A program made the position numbers and the translations under genes. Below, one piece after another: positions 34,088 through 45,700 of a stretch of 64,000 nt of DNA; the first letter of the stretch is position 1, and every line of letters begins with the position of its first letter. The stretch lies in contig NC_081410.1 in the NCBI RefSeq assembly GCF_030272615.1, forward strand, positions 566,823,152 to 566,887,151, in the 5' to 3' direction. This DNA is from Cryptomeria japonica. Its lineage: Eukaryota; Streptophyta; Pinopsida; Cupressales; Cupressaceae. A model generated the notes under the pieces. That model made no database searches, was not told the origin of the DNA, and worked only from the letters and a program-made list of their open reading frames with translations.

Positions 34088-34099
34088 AAAGGGAGAGAT
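34088..34099 (+). other. A2 polypurine tract
   Basis: aaagggagagat immediately before the LTR start TGTTGGCAATTG at 34100. Confidence 0.75.
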
Positions 34100-35216
34100 T
34101 GTTGGCAATTGACACTCATTGGATTCATATGTTGTCATTCATGGAAACAAGATTATTTTAAAGGTTTATACCGACAGATATCGACATTGGAGAAATCAGG
34201 GTTACAACCGACACCAACATCAAGCAGTTCAGTGAAGCCGACATCAGTCAGGGATCCATAATGTTTTATTTGTAAAATCATTTTATAATTATTGTATAAG
34301 GCTGATATTGAATATCTTTTCTAATGTATTGTAAGTCGACATAAGGCATATTGTTTGTAAAGGATTTATAAGTCAGTCTATTAGGTCATTTTGATATAGC
34401 ACATAGGATAGTGAGCAGAATAATATGAAGAAATAAATGATGCGAAGGATGTGTATGTAGATTATTTGTATGTTAAATTTATATGAAAGCAATGGTTAGT
34501 AGATGGTTTATTCTTGGAGGAAAGGAGATGTTGGTAAAAGGGTTTAGGGTTTATGAACCGGTACAAAACAAAGCTATAACTGGAACTCTTTTTGGCATTG
34601 CAGATGCATTTTGTGAGTTCATCTTTATTTTTTTATCTCAAAAGAATCTCGTAGTCAGTGAGACCCTTGGAGATGATTTTGAAGAATGAAAGTGTATGGG
34701 GAAAGTCTATTTGAGTGAAAAATAAGAAAAATATGAATTGTTTGTGTACTGGTGAGAAGGAACAAGAGAAACATTGTAAAAGAAGAAAACTGACAGAGTA
34801 AGTGAAGAACACAGAGGTGTCAAAATTGGAAGATGTAGAACCGGAAAATGTGTGGTCAAATTTTAATTGAATCCAATAGTCAGAAGGAGAGAAGTTCTAG
34901 AAGAGTAAGAATCTTCAGAAAGGCATTGTTGCAGGGTGTGTGGAGTTTTAACAGAATAGTAAGATTTAAACCGGTAGTGTAGAGCATTGAAGGGTTGCAA
35001 AACATCATTTGTAATAGGTAATTTATATGTGTATGTGCATCTTCATATTGTCTTCACTAAGTAGGTACTTAGTTCATGGGTTGTAGGTCCTTTTGGTTGT
35101 ATCCTGTAAATAGATCAGGGGTTGGTGCGCCTTTGAGACAGTTCTCATAAATTAGGGGTTGGTGCTCCTTGGGTTGGTGCCCTAAAATTGTAATTAAATC
35201 ATTTTCAATGTGACGC
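34100..35216 (+). mobile_element. A2 3' LTR, truncated
   Basis: It begins TGTTGGCAATTGACACTC and includes the repeated phrases ggttggtgctccttgg and ggttggtgccctaaaa, also found reversed in the LTR at 15547-16939. It stops near 35216, where family B/LINE sequence begins, so the last few hundred bases (including the conserved attcacccctcccc box) are missing. Confidence 0.7.
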
Positions 35217-35807
35217 TCCTTGGGATATCTCTATTTAAACCATCATCTTCTTTGGTTTGGTGCTCCTTGGGATATCTCTATTCAAACTATCAAGATAACC
35301 CAACCCCAAAGTAATTTTATTTGGAACCCTCCACCTAGCGGTTGGATTAAAATTAAAGTTCATGGGGCGGCTAAGGGTAACCCTGGGTCAGTTGGTTGTG
35401 GGGGAGTATCTAGGGATCACAATGGTAAGCTTGTCTCAATGGTGGCACTCCCCTTGAGCACCAAGACAAACCACTACTTGAAGGCTTATGCAACTTTCAT
35501 TGGTTTATAGATGGCGGTTAGAGAAAGGTTTAACCATGTTTGGTTGGAGAGTGATTCAATGAACATAATTAAATACATTAATTGACACCAGGAGCCAAGC
35601 TAGACAATCAAACATTTGATCAAAGATTGTCATCTCATGATTGCAGATCTGGATGATTTTAAAGCTTCTCACACGTATCAGGAAGAGAATTATCCCATCG
35701 ATTATATGGAAAATCTTGGGTGGATTATGTGGAGGTTAAATGGTGGATGGAAACGGAAAGTTTCCCAAGAAACATGTGCGGGCAGACTAGATAGGATGTC
35801 AAATTAA
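35217..35807 (+). pseudogene. LINE RNase H domain
   Basis: The frame gives WNPPPSGWIKIKVHGAAKGN then GSVGCGGVSRDHNGK, WLESDSMNIIKYI, EPSXTIKHLIKDC and VSHTYxEEN-like text (ASHTYQEENYPIDYMENLGW). This is the order of a plant LINE-encoded RNase H: D-G..KGNPG, the E/D-S....I strand, and the HxxREgNhpAD end, with decay. One in-frame TAG breaks it near 35508. A duplicated piece (gctccttgggatatctctatt) lies at its left edge. Confidence 0.7.
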
Positions 35808-35979
35808 TCAGCTACTCATTACTAACTCATAATGATAGAATGTTGTTGGGATAATGTCTCTAGGTGGAAGTTTTTTATGCCTCCCAATTAATGCTACTCT
35901 AGAGGCTTCTCCTTTTTATGGTTAGGCTTTTTGTTGTGTATTTTGGGTCTTCTTTCTTGCATGTTCAAAATTGTGTATT

Positions 35980-37745
35980 TCATGGGGGGCGAGAAGAATA
36001 GGATGGAACCCACCTCTTTTGAGAAATAGATAAGGAATACTAAGGTTTGGAATGAAATTTTGGACGGGGGCCTTGTGCCATATATGAAAAGGTTAAATGG
36101 GAATTCATTGAGTGCTACTGAAGATTTTGTGAGTGGTTGGGATAAAGGTATCCTTAAGGTCTATGGTGTTGAATTTAGGATTGATAAGGATTTTATTGCT
36201 GAAATTATTGGTATGTAGACGGAGGGAAGGAAGTTTTATAGAGAATGGAAATATGTAGATGAAGCTATCTCCACTTTCTTTGACAAGAAGAAGGAGAAAA
36301 ATAGGGTTAAGATGATGGTTGATGGTGGCTACAATCAAATGGATCTTCAAATGCCTTGGTTTGATGTGGGAGAGGTTATCATAAGATACATCACTCTTTA
36401 TGGTTGGTATGCAAGCATTTTTTTCCTATAACTTGGTCATTTTCAATCACTTCAGGCATGATAGAAAAATTTTCATTCTATTTTATCTTCTATCTTCTTT
36501 AAGGAATAGTGTGGAGAAACATGCAAATAATGTGGATAATACAGTCCTTGATGAGGGCCTTATTCAGCTTATTATGGATTATGCCAAAGCACATGAAGTC
36601 AATTCATCCCCTATTTTGAAAACCCATGTTTCTTTTTTTAAACCAGAGGTTGAGGTGGTTTCTGACATGGATTTGTAAGGGGAAGATAGCTGGCTTGCCA
36701 AGGATTGGGAGGATCAAGATTTGTCTAATGACCTCAATTATTGTCCGCCTTTTTGTAAGGGCCCCATTTAGAATATTACCCCTGGGATAGGAAGTAGTAT
36801 GCGCAACAAGAACCCTAGGTGGGCCACTAGAAAATATAAATATTTGGGGACCAAGTCTGCAGACTTTGTTTCTCCCAAACCTAAGAAGCCCAAATTTGGA
36901 AAGGGGGAGCCAATAAAGATAGTGAAGAGGAGATTGAGATTGAAATCCCTATTGATATTGGTCCTGGGAAATAGGGGAAGGCTATCATTGACCCAAATTT
37001 GGATAAATACATTTCCTTTGTGGCTAACAATCATTTGGATTGTCTCTAATAGATGTGCATAGAGATTGAAGTGTTAAAAGAGGGTATAAAGGGTATTGTG
37101 GATACTTTTAAGGACAACCCTGGACCTAGTAATATGGAGAAACTCCTCAAGTTGACCTAGAAAGTTAGTCAGGGTGTGGACAAGATAAAATCGAATCATG
37201 AAAGAAGAATATATAATTTAAAGGCGAGTGTAGAAGAAATTAAAGGAATTTTGAAAAATCTGGTTGAGATCAGCAATCCCGCCATGAATAATAGTTTTGA
37301 AGGCTTGATGAGGGTCAATAAAATGATTGTGGATTATAGGGTTGATCCCATTGCCAGTGTGACTCCTTCGGACTCCAAGCACAAAAAGAAAATGAAGGGT
37401 GTAGGTGGTCAGATTTGTCATCCCCACACTACGACAAGTCCATGTACTCGTATTAGGAGCAAGAACCAAGAGCAAGGGAATACCATATTTATCATGGATG
37501 AGTTGGAGGATATCAACAGGAAATTTATTCATAAGAATGCAGATCTATTGCATTCTTATCAGTATATCTATATGTTTCTTCTGGTCTTAGTCTTTTGTGT
37601 GTTTTTAGATTGTTTTATCGGCTTGGAACAAGCTCATTTATCTTTAGCTGTTAGTTCTGTACTATGATGCTTATTCTCTGGTTTTTGTAAAACTTTTGGG
37701 TTTGGGGTCCTTGTAAAACCCGTTTACCATAATAAAAACAAATGA
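35980..37745 (+). pseudogene. Family B ORF: unknown domain, coiled coil, C-terminal membrane segment
   Basis: From the ATG at 35980 (MGGEKNRMEPTSFEK) the frame continues with WNEILDGGLVPYMKRLNGNS, EDFVSGWDKGILKVYGVEF, RIDKDFIAEIIGM, GRKFYREWKYVDEAISTFF and PWFDVGEVIIRYITLYG. It then shifts, and a basic stretch, a coiled coil (NHERRIYNLKASVEEIKGIL) and a hydrophobic C-terminus (MFLLVLVFCVFLDCF) end at 37668. The 3' end (tttggggtccttgtaaaacc...ataataaaaacaaatg) matches the copy at 9.67 kb. It follows the LINE RNase H by about 170 bases. Stops and shifts show it is dead. Domain unrecognised by name. Confidence 0.6.
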
Positions 37746-38458
37746 TTTAGTGCTTGAATTCTATGTAGAATAGATAATTTTAATTTATTTTCATGCAACA
37801 TGGAACTTTTTACAAAAAAATCCATTACTTTTCCTTTTTTCTACTTTATATAAAGAATGACACAACTCTCAAATGAATAAAATCTAAGAGTATTTAGATA
37901 CACATTTGAGGCTACACATTCATCATAGACAATGAACACTTGATTTTGTATCATAAGGTGGAAATATTTAATTTCAAGGAGCATGAGATCTTAAGGGAAA
38001 ATTAGAGTAATAATTTATCCATTAAAATCTATTTATCCATTGAAACAATCTAAAACAAGGATTTTTCATCTCAAGCACCTTTAGACTATAACAAATAATA
38101 GAAGAAAAGGTAGGTAGGTCAATATTTGAGTTGGATCACATAAGATAACTTGTGTTAAATGTTACAAATTAAGGATGAGAAAACCCCTATAATTCTCTTT
38201 AGTTGGACCCTAAGATTGATAGGTTTTGTTAAAACACTTTCAGAGTAAATAACCAAGATTCTTAACAAAAAATTATTTCACAACTTGTAGATTCATCATC
38301 AAGTAAAGTGTCTAGGTAAAGATGCAAATAATTGAATATGAAAAAGGTTAATATTACATTGACCTTGAGTAGAATATGATGAATCCCACCAAGCATACTG
38401 AAAACTGAACATTGAGAGGTATAATGGTCTTCATTAAAACTAATGCACCACAAATGGC
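37746..38458. other. AT-rich spacer
   Basis: No gene or element recognised. Confidence 0.6.
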
Positions 38459-39069
38459 CAAAAAAGTTTGAAATGCTTGTGGGTGTGTGACATTATCTTT
38501 AATTCAACCTACATGATTACAATTTTGGCTCCTTCAAATTTTTTTTATGACCTCACACTAGTCCCTTGATTGAGGTAAACGAAAAGATGAATAGAAGATA
38601 TAAATAAAACCATAACCTACAAAGACCATAATCCAAGAGAGGGAATCATTTCGTGGAGGTAAATTTGTACACATGATCTTTTTAGATGGATTAAAACTAG
38701 TTGAATATAGATGGAAAGAATGACTAAAGGAAAGAACCTCCCTAATAAAGTAGATGACAAAAATAAATAAAAATATCTCAATCACCAAAGTGAATAAAAT
38801 CAATTGTAACAGAATAGGTAAATGAAAGTAGTACATTTTTATTAGCTATATAGTGAGGTTCAAGGTTAATATACATTCAAATTCTCTATAACATTTACAT
38901 CAACCTTTGAATGGTGAAGTGATTGGTCAAGAATATTTTTAATAATATGGAAGAGATATTTTATTATTATTTTCTCTAATTACATTGATCAATAGGTTTA
39001 TTTTAGGACTTCAATACCCTTGTTAAAATATAATCTATAAAGTAAAACATGATTCTCTATAAACATGAC
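38459..39069. repeat. Tandem duplication near 39 kb, unit 1
   Basis: Unit of about 610 bases. Landmarks are gacattatcttt, ctagtcccttga, aaaactagttgaat, tttacatcaacctttgaatgg and gatcaataggttta. All recur in the same order in 39070-39790. Confidence 0.85.
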
Positions 39070-39790
39070 AAAAACATTTGGATGACTCATTAGTGTGGGA
39101 CATTATCTTTATGTCAACCTCTATGATTAAAAATTTGACTTATTTAAATTTTTTTATGAGCTCTCACTTGTCCCTTGAAGGAAAAAAAGGGAAATGTGAA
39201 AAGAAGATTAAAATGAAACCTAATTTATGAAGGTCATAATTCATGGGAAGTGAATGTTTCATGGAACTAGGGTTTATACAAATGATCTCTTTAGATGTAT
39301 CAAAACTAGTTGAATGCAGAAGTATAAAAAGAATAAAGGAAAACACCCCCAAACAAAGAAGATAGCTAAATAAAAGTATCTCAATTGGCAAAGTGAATAG
39401 ACTCAATAGTAGCACAATAGGCAAAGGAAAATTGATCATTTTTTATTATCTATCATGAGGTTCGAGGAAAAAAGCCCTAGGGTTGAAACTTAAAAATGGC
39501 AAGGTTTTAACCAAAAATATCCATCAATCCTTGTTAGGTCATGCGACATTATTAAAAAGCTAACTCTCATAATTATTGACCCTTCTACACTATAATAAAT
39601 GCATATATAACATTTACATCAACCTTTGAATGGTTAAATGATAAGTCAAGAATTTTTTATAATACTAAAGGGCTCTTTTATATTTTATTTTCCCTCATTA
39701 TAGTGATCAATGAGTTTGTCTTATGGTTTTAATGCCCTTGCTAAAAAAGAACTAGAAAGTACAACATAATTTCTCTATATGAATAATGAC
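39070..39790. repeat. Tandem duplication near 39 kb, unit 2
   Basis: Second head-to-tail unit, with about 120 extra bases (about 39476-39600) that unit 1 lacks. The extra part again begins with a gacatta...tatgatta-like string, so it may be a third partial unit. Confidence 0.8.
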
Positions 39791-40294
39791 TTAGAATATG
39801 TTAATCATAGAATTTAGTAATTTTGTTTCTATGTAAGAAACTACTATTTAGCAATTAACTACATACACTCTACAAAATAAGTTATATTTTAGAATACAAG
39901 AACTAGTCCTCGAAGGACATTACTACTTGAAAGATTTATAATAAGTGCGTTACTTCATTGTTTTGGTTCAAAATTCTTAAATATGTTGCATGCATTTTCC
40001 TTCTAGGACAATACCGCATACTTTATGAAATAAATAGATTTTATTGCTCGGTAAATTATATGATAAATAGAAACAACTTAATAAATACCGAGTCTTCCAT
40101 ATTATTCAGTAGATTGCGGAAGAAGAGCAGGCAAAGGTACATGGGAATTTCAACCGTGTTTCGCTACACTGTTTGACTCAGAATAAAACCCTTTCAGATT
40201 GCTGCGATAGCGTAACCAAATTATTCGCAATGTTTACACAACAAATTGAATAGCAATTAAAAAAAACTGTATACAGGTATATCGTAAACATCAG
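39791..40294. other. Spacer downstream of pectinesterase relic
   Basis: No supported gene. Probably the 3' flank of the pectinesterase pseudogene. Confidence 0.5.
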
Positions 40295-41766
40295 TTACAA
40301 GACCGAAGTATAAGCGACTCCTGTAGCTGGAATCCAGGAAGTCCCATAGATGAATTGAGCAACTGTGAACTTGGCGGCTTCAGTCGCACTGGTGATCACC
40401 GTGCGAGAGTATTTCATCCATGGCCTACCCAGGTATGTCTTAATGGACCCTTTCACAGCTTCGAGATCGGAAGACGCGGACACTATGCAATTCTGGACTG
40501 AAATTCCGGTAGCCTTAGATGCTGCACCGGTACACGGCCGACTTGTCAGAGCCCACTCGAAGTGCCACAGCCTGGTGCTTCTCCGCCCCTGCCGTGTTAA
40601 CGAACGTCATATCTCTGGCGACGGATCTGTTCAGAAACAGCTGCAAGTGCACACACCAACACACAAATACAAAATAAATCACAAAATTCATTTGGCTGAA
40701 TTCTAAACTTTCTCCTGGTTGCAGTTTTGAAGGTAGTGACGCCGTCTGGGACGCTCTTGCTTCCAGTCACTACGGTTTTATCCTTGCCGTCTCCCACCAA
40801 CATCAAATTAGTTATATTGTTCGATATGTTGATGTTCTCCTTGTAAGTTCCCGCCTTAATGTAAATATGTATCTCTTGCTGTTCTGCGCAGGCACAGCGT
40901 TGATTGCTTCCGCGATTGTTCGGTAATTGCCGGAACCGCTTTGGGCTACCACTGCATTCGCTTGGCTGGCCGGGCTTGACGCCTGCAATAGCTTGCGATC
41001 TCCCGCTTATAGCCACTCGGGAAATCCATCTTTACTCTCACTGCCATGGTGGGAATGGAAATCTCCGTTATTTACAGATAGCAGGCGGCGTTTATTAATG
41101 GTCTTCGTGGGCAAAGTGGGCAGCTTGAACATGGAAAGCGAGTTGCTCATTAGTGCTGACAAATTCACAGCTCTAGACGACAGGAGAGCCCTGATGGGAT
41201 TTCTTGCACTCAAATTGAGATCACGAAATCCGTTCAAGCAGGTTTCCTGGTTTTTCAGAGCTGCACTCAGCCAAATAGGGGAGTCTGTGTGTAAGGAAGC
41301 GTTGTTCGAGCAGACGTTGAGACGATCGATGGTATCTTCGAAGAGCTCCAAAGAATCGTGCCACGCCGCGCGCTCTCTTTCATCCATCACACATTGTTTT
41401 GGAGACTCAGAGCGAAGTCGTGGGCTTTCTGAGCCCTTAGCAAGCGAAGTTAGTGAGATCATGAAGCTTGGCAGTCTGATAAGCAGGATAGGAAGCCATG
41501 GACGAGATACATCGCTCGGGATAACGGGTTTTTCTACACGCCGAGTTCGCCACTTTGGAGACCCTTCTCCAAGCACGATGATGATGATGAGCGTCGTCGT
41601 TTGAGCCCACAGAAGCACTGACGGGCACAAACACGAGTGCGGCAACAACGAGAATTGACGTCAGAGCAACTACCACGCCTATGCGTTTCGAATTTTCTGC
41701 TTTTTCTTCATCAACTCTGGCATAAACACTCTTCATTTTGTTAAGCCAATGCTTCCGTTGTTTCAC
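40295..41766 (-). pseudogene. Pectinesterase (PMEI-PME type) pseudogene
   Basis: Pectinesterases remove methyl esters from cell-wall pectin. From the ATG at 41766 the protein has an N-terminal membrane anchor (about residues 29-53), then an inhibitor-like pro-region (VANSACRKTRYPERCISSMA). A frameshift near 41.44 kb moves it to the frame with KNQETCLNGFRD. Two processing-type motifs follow, RRLL near 41.08 kb and RKLLQ near 40.99 kb, with a TAA at 41007 between them. The catalytic part shows GSGNYRTIAEAINAVPAQ, a frameshift, AGTYKEN, a likely intron (about 40.72-40.63 kb), [20 protein letters not shown], a TAA at 40515, then LGRPW and the C-terminus ending at 40295. Deletions remove the QDTL and DFIFG regions carrying the catalytic Gln/Asp residues, and a second stretch after YSRTV. 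It is certainly inactive. Confidence 0.9.
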
Positions 41767-41863
41767 TTGGGAGGACAGAATTTGAGTTGCAAGAAATCAA
41801 GCTTAAAGCTTCTTGGGGGAAACGTATTTGATGGTTTGAATCTCCAATGTGCCAAGCGTCGCA

Positions 41864-41870
41864 CTTTATA
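41864..41870 (-). promoter_or_regulatory. TATA box of pectinesterase relic
   Basis: ctttata reads tataaag on the gene strand about 100 bases before the ATG, a normal plant core-promoter position. Confidence 0.55.
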
Positions 41871-41983
41871 GGATGGGATTCCGTGACAGAGTTGCAATCC
41901 ATCGAGAATTGGACAATCAGTTTTGAAACGATAACTCCAGCGCTGCCATCAAATTCTTATTCTCTCACGTTGCCAATTGCTTT

Positions 41984-42130
41984 TCGTAGATTTCCTTTTT
42001 CTCTTTTACTTCAATCTAAACTCTAGATTATTGTCAAATACAACAGCTACGAGAACCATGTTTTCGACCTAATCTCGTGCCGCATAAAATTGAAAGTAGC
42101 ATTCAACGTTGATTTCTCATTGCGTTAACA
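41984..42130. repeat. Pectinesterase upstream segment shared with 8784-8940
   Basis: Lies 220-365 bases before the pseudogene ATG and ends about where the D1 LTR begins. It aligns with 8784-8940 in the same orientation. Confidence 0.6.
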
Positions 42131-42258
42131 CTGTATCATCTGAAGGAAGAGGAAATAAGATTAAAACAGAAAACAAAATCATTTTATTGGTTGATTCAAA
42201 TAGAGATTACATTGCATTGTTTTTATAGAGGATTTAATATCACAAAGGCTAAACTCAA

Positions 42259-42263
42259 ACTAT
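42259..42263. other. Target-site duplication of Copia, left
   Basis: actat, identical to 47302-47306. The undisturbed target is seen in the D1 right LTR at about 48485-48495 (caaactattac). Confidence 0.9.
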
Positions 42264-42728
42264 TGTAGAATTTTGAACCTGACCTATCCTCTCTGAACCA
42301 GCTAATTAACAAACAATAACAGCAAAAAGAATTAAATTGCAAAAAGAAATCACAATTCAGAATAAAAAACAAAGTGCCCTATTTTTTTAGAATTGCACAC
42401 ACCAATTTCTTTATTGAAGCTTAATTAAAAAAATTACATAGAGGCTATATATATAAAGAATTTGCAGCCTAGAAGAATTAATAATAACTGCAGTTCTAAA
42501 TATATTCCTAGCATTGCATGGAAAGCTACTAAGTCTCTCAAACTTAAAAAACAAGCTACTCCCTAAATTAAGAATACAATAAGTGCATGCACAGCATGCT
42601 TTATTTACAAAAAACAAATTCATGCAAAAAACAAAACTAAAAATAGCTTATGCATGGTGATGAATGGATAGATTCATGTCCAAACTGGAGCTGCATGGAG
42701 CTGCATGCTAAAGCAACATCAATTATCA
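42264..42728 (-). mobile_element. Copia 3' LTR
   Basis: 465 bp, next to the purine tract. It matches 46837-47301 with scattered differences. Confidence 0.93.
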
Positions 42729-45700
42729 ACATACTCCCCCTTGATGTTGATAGGGCTCACAATCTTATCTCGTAGTGCTATAAACTGAATTTTTGCAACC
42801 GCTTTGGTGAATATATCTGCCAGCTGATCCAAGGTGTTGATGTGCTTCAATTTGACATCCTTCTTCTGCACCAAATCTCGTATGAAGTGATATTTCAAAT
42901 CAAAATGCTTTGTTCTGCTATAATGAACCGGATTCTTAGCTAACTTGATGGCACTCACATTGTCACAATAAATTACTGTGGGCTGAATTTGTTTTTTTCC
43001 AATTTATTCCAAAACTTTTTTGAGCCAAAGAGCTTGTGTACCTGCTGAGGTAACTGCAACATACTCTGCTTCTATAGATGAGAGGGCAACAATACTTTTC
43101 TTTTTTGAGCTCCAAGTAATTAATCCAGAACCAAAAGAAAAACAATTTCTAAATGTAAATTTACGGTCATCCATACTACCTCCCAATTTGAATCACTAAA
43201 GCCTACAAGATTGAACTTTTCAGAAGAGTAGTAATGAATACCAAAACTTAAATTCCCTTTCACATACCTCAAAATCCTTGGCTGCCTTCATATGTATTTC
43301 AGATGGATTTGTCATATACCTTGAAACAAGTGAAATTGAATAGGCAATATCAGGCCTTATGTGGATTAGAAACATCAAGCTCCCCACAATACTTTTTTAA
43401 GCTATCTCATCAACTAAATCAGCACCATCATCTCGACATAAAAAAACTCCATGAGAACTTGGAGTGGAGGCAGGGTTACAATCAGTCATATTAAATTTCT
43501 TCAACATATCTTGTGCATACTTTGTTTGAGAAATGAAAATCTCATCCTTACTTTGATAAACCTCCATTCCTAAAAAATATTTCATCAGACCAAGATCTTT
43601 CATCTCAAATTCTTTCATCATAGAAGCTTTGAATTCATCTTTCATCTTAGAACTACTACCCATATACAAAAGATCATCAACATACAAACTTATGATGAGA
43701 ATATCAGTATCTTCTTGTTTGTAATAAAGGGTAGGATCACTTTTACTTCTTTGGAAGCCATTCTCCTAAAAGTATCCATCAATCCTAGCATACCACACTC
43801 TTGGTGCTTGTTTGAGGCCATACAAAGCCTTCTTCAACCTGTAAACAAGATGCTCTTTTCCTTCCACTTCAAAACCTTGTGGCTGCTCCACATATACTTC
43901 CTCTTCTAAGTACCCATTCAAGAAGGCACTTTTCACGTCCATATGATGTATGCTCCACTTCTTCTGAGCTGCTAATGAATCAACATTCTTATGGTCTCTT
44001 GTCTTACTACTGGTGTAAATGTTTCTTCATAGTCAATTCCATACTTCTGTGTGAAGCCTTTAGCAACTAATCTTGCTTTGTGTCTTTCAACACTCCCATC
44101 ACTATTAAACTTGGTCTTGTAGACCCATTTGGTGCCAATCCTTTTTTTGTCATGTGGAAGTTCCGTTAACTCCCAAATGTCATTCCTGTGAATGGAATCC
44201 ATCTCTTCTTCGATGGCTTTCACCCAAACCTCATTAGTACATGCATCTTCAAAACATGATGGTTCAAAATCAACCTTGGCTAATAAAGCAAAATTCACCG
44301 TCTCACCTATTAGGTTTTCTTCATGTACTTGATTTACACTCCTCTGGTAGATATCACTGAATCTCCTTACCTTCCTTGTAGAACTTGGAGAAGAAGTTGG
44401 ACTTGAACTTGGTACTAAAGAGCTTGATGAAGGATTGCTTGGTGGAGTTAAACCACTGGATATAGAAACATTAGTTGGCTGCTCATGATCAATATCAACA
44501 ATTATATCATCATTTAAAATAGATTTTGGCTTCTCAACATGGCCTTTTTGATGACCATAAACTCCCCCTTCATCAAAAATCACATCTCTTGAGACAATAA
44601 GCTTGTTAGTGAGGGGATTATACAATCTATAAGCCTTGCTTTTCTCACTATACCCAATAAAAATACATGACTCACTCTTTGTATCTAATTTCTGTCTATT
44701 CTGATCAGGTACATGCACATAAGCCAAACAACCAAAAACTTTGAAATGATTAACATTAGGCCTTTTACCATACCAAGCTTCATAAGGAGTCATCTTTTCT
44801 AGTACACTGGTGGGGCTACGGTTGAGGATGTACACAGTTGTAGCAACTGCATCTCCCCAATAAGAATTGCTCAATCCCTTGGTTTGTAACATGCACCTTG
44901 CCATTTCAACCATAGTACGATTCTTCCTTTCAGCTACTCCATTCTGTTGAGGTGTGTATGCAGTAGTAAGTTGCCTCTTAATGCCATTAAAATCACAATA
45001 ACTTTGGAAATCCTTTGAGCAAAACTCTCCTCCACGATCAGTCCTTAAACATTTGATCTTGCACCCTTTCTCATTTTCCACAAGGGCTTTAAACTTCTTG
45101 AATGTATCCAAGGCTTCATCTTTGGCCTTCAAAAAATATACCCAACAATTTTGTGAGTAATCATCAATAAAAGTGATGAAATATGATGACTTACCCAAAC
45201 TCTTAGTCTACATAGGACCACATATATCTAAATGAACAAGCTTAAGTGGGTGATGACGCCTCCATGCATTTCCCTTTGGAAACTTTTCTCTTGCATGCTT
45301 TCCTTTAGCACAACCTTCACAAATTTTCTTGTGTTCCTCAACCTTGGGCAAACCAGAAACTAATGCATGTGAGGTTAGAAACTTCAAACTATGAAAATTT
45401 AAATGCCCATACCTGAGATGCCATAACCAACTTGAATCCTCATAAGCCATATTTGCCAAACTGTTGTTATGTTCACCAAACCTCAAGGGGAACATTCTAT
45501 TTATTGTCATAGAAACAACAATGATCACCCTATTATCCTTATTCTTATCATAGATAGTACAAGTCTTATTCTCAAAGACTACTTTATAATTTTTTTCACA
45601 TAGCTGCCCAACACTTAACAAATTATGCTTCAATTGTAGAGTATAATAAATATCATGAATACTCTTTATACCTTCTTTTATTTGGACCTCCATAGCTCCT

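Noticed and set aside
40365-41604. Plus-strand ORFs of 113, 64 and 225 residues
   Set aside because: Antisense shadows of the pectinesterase pseudogene.
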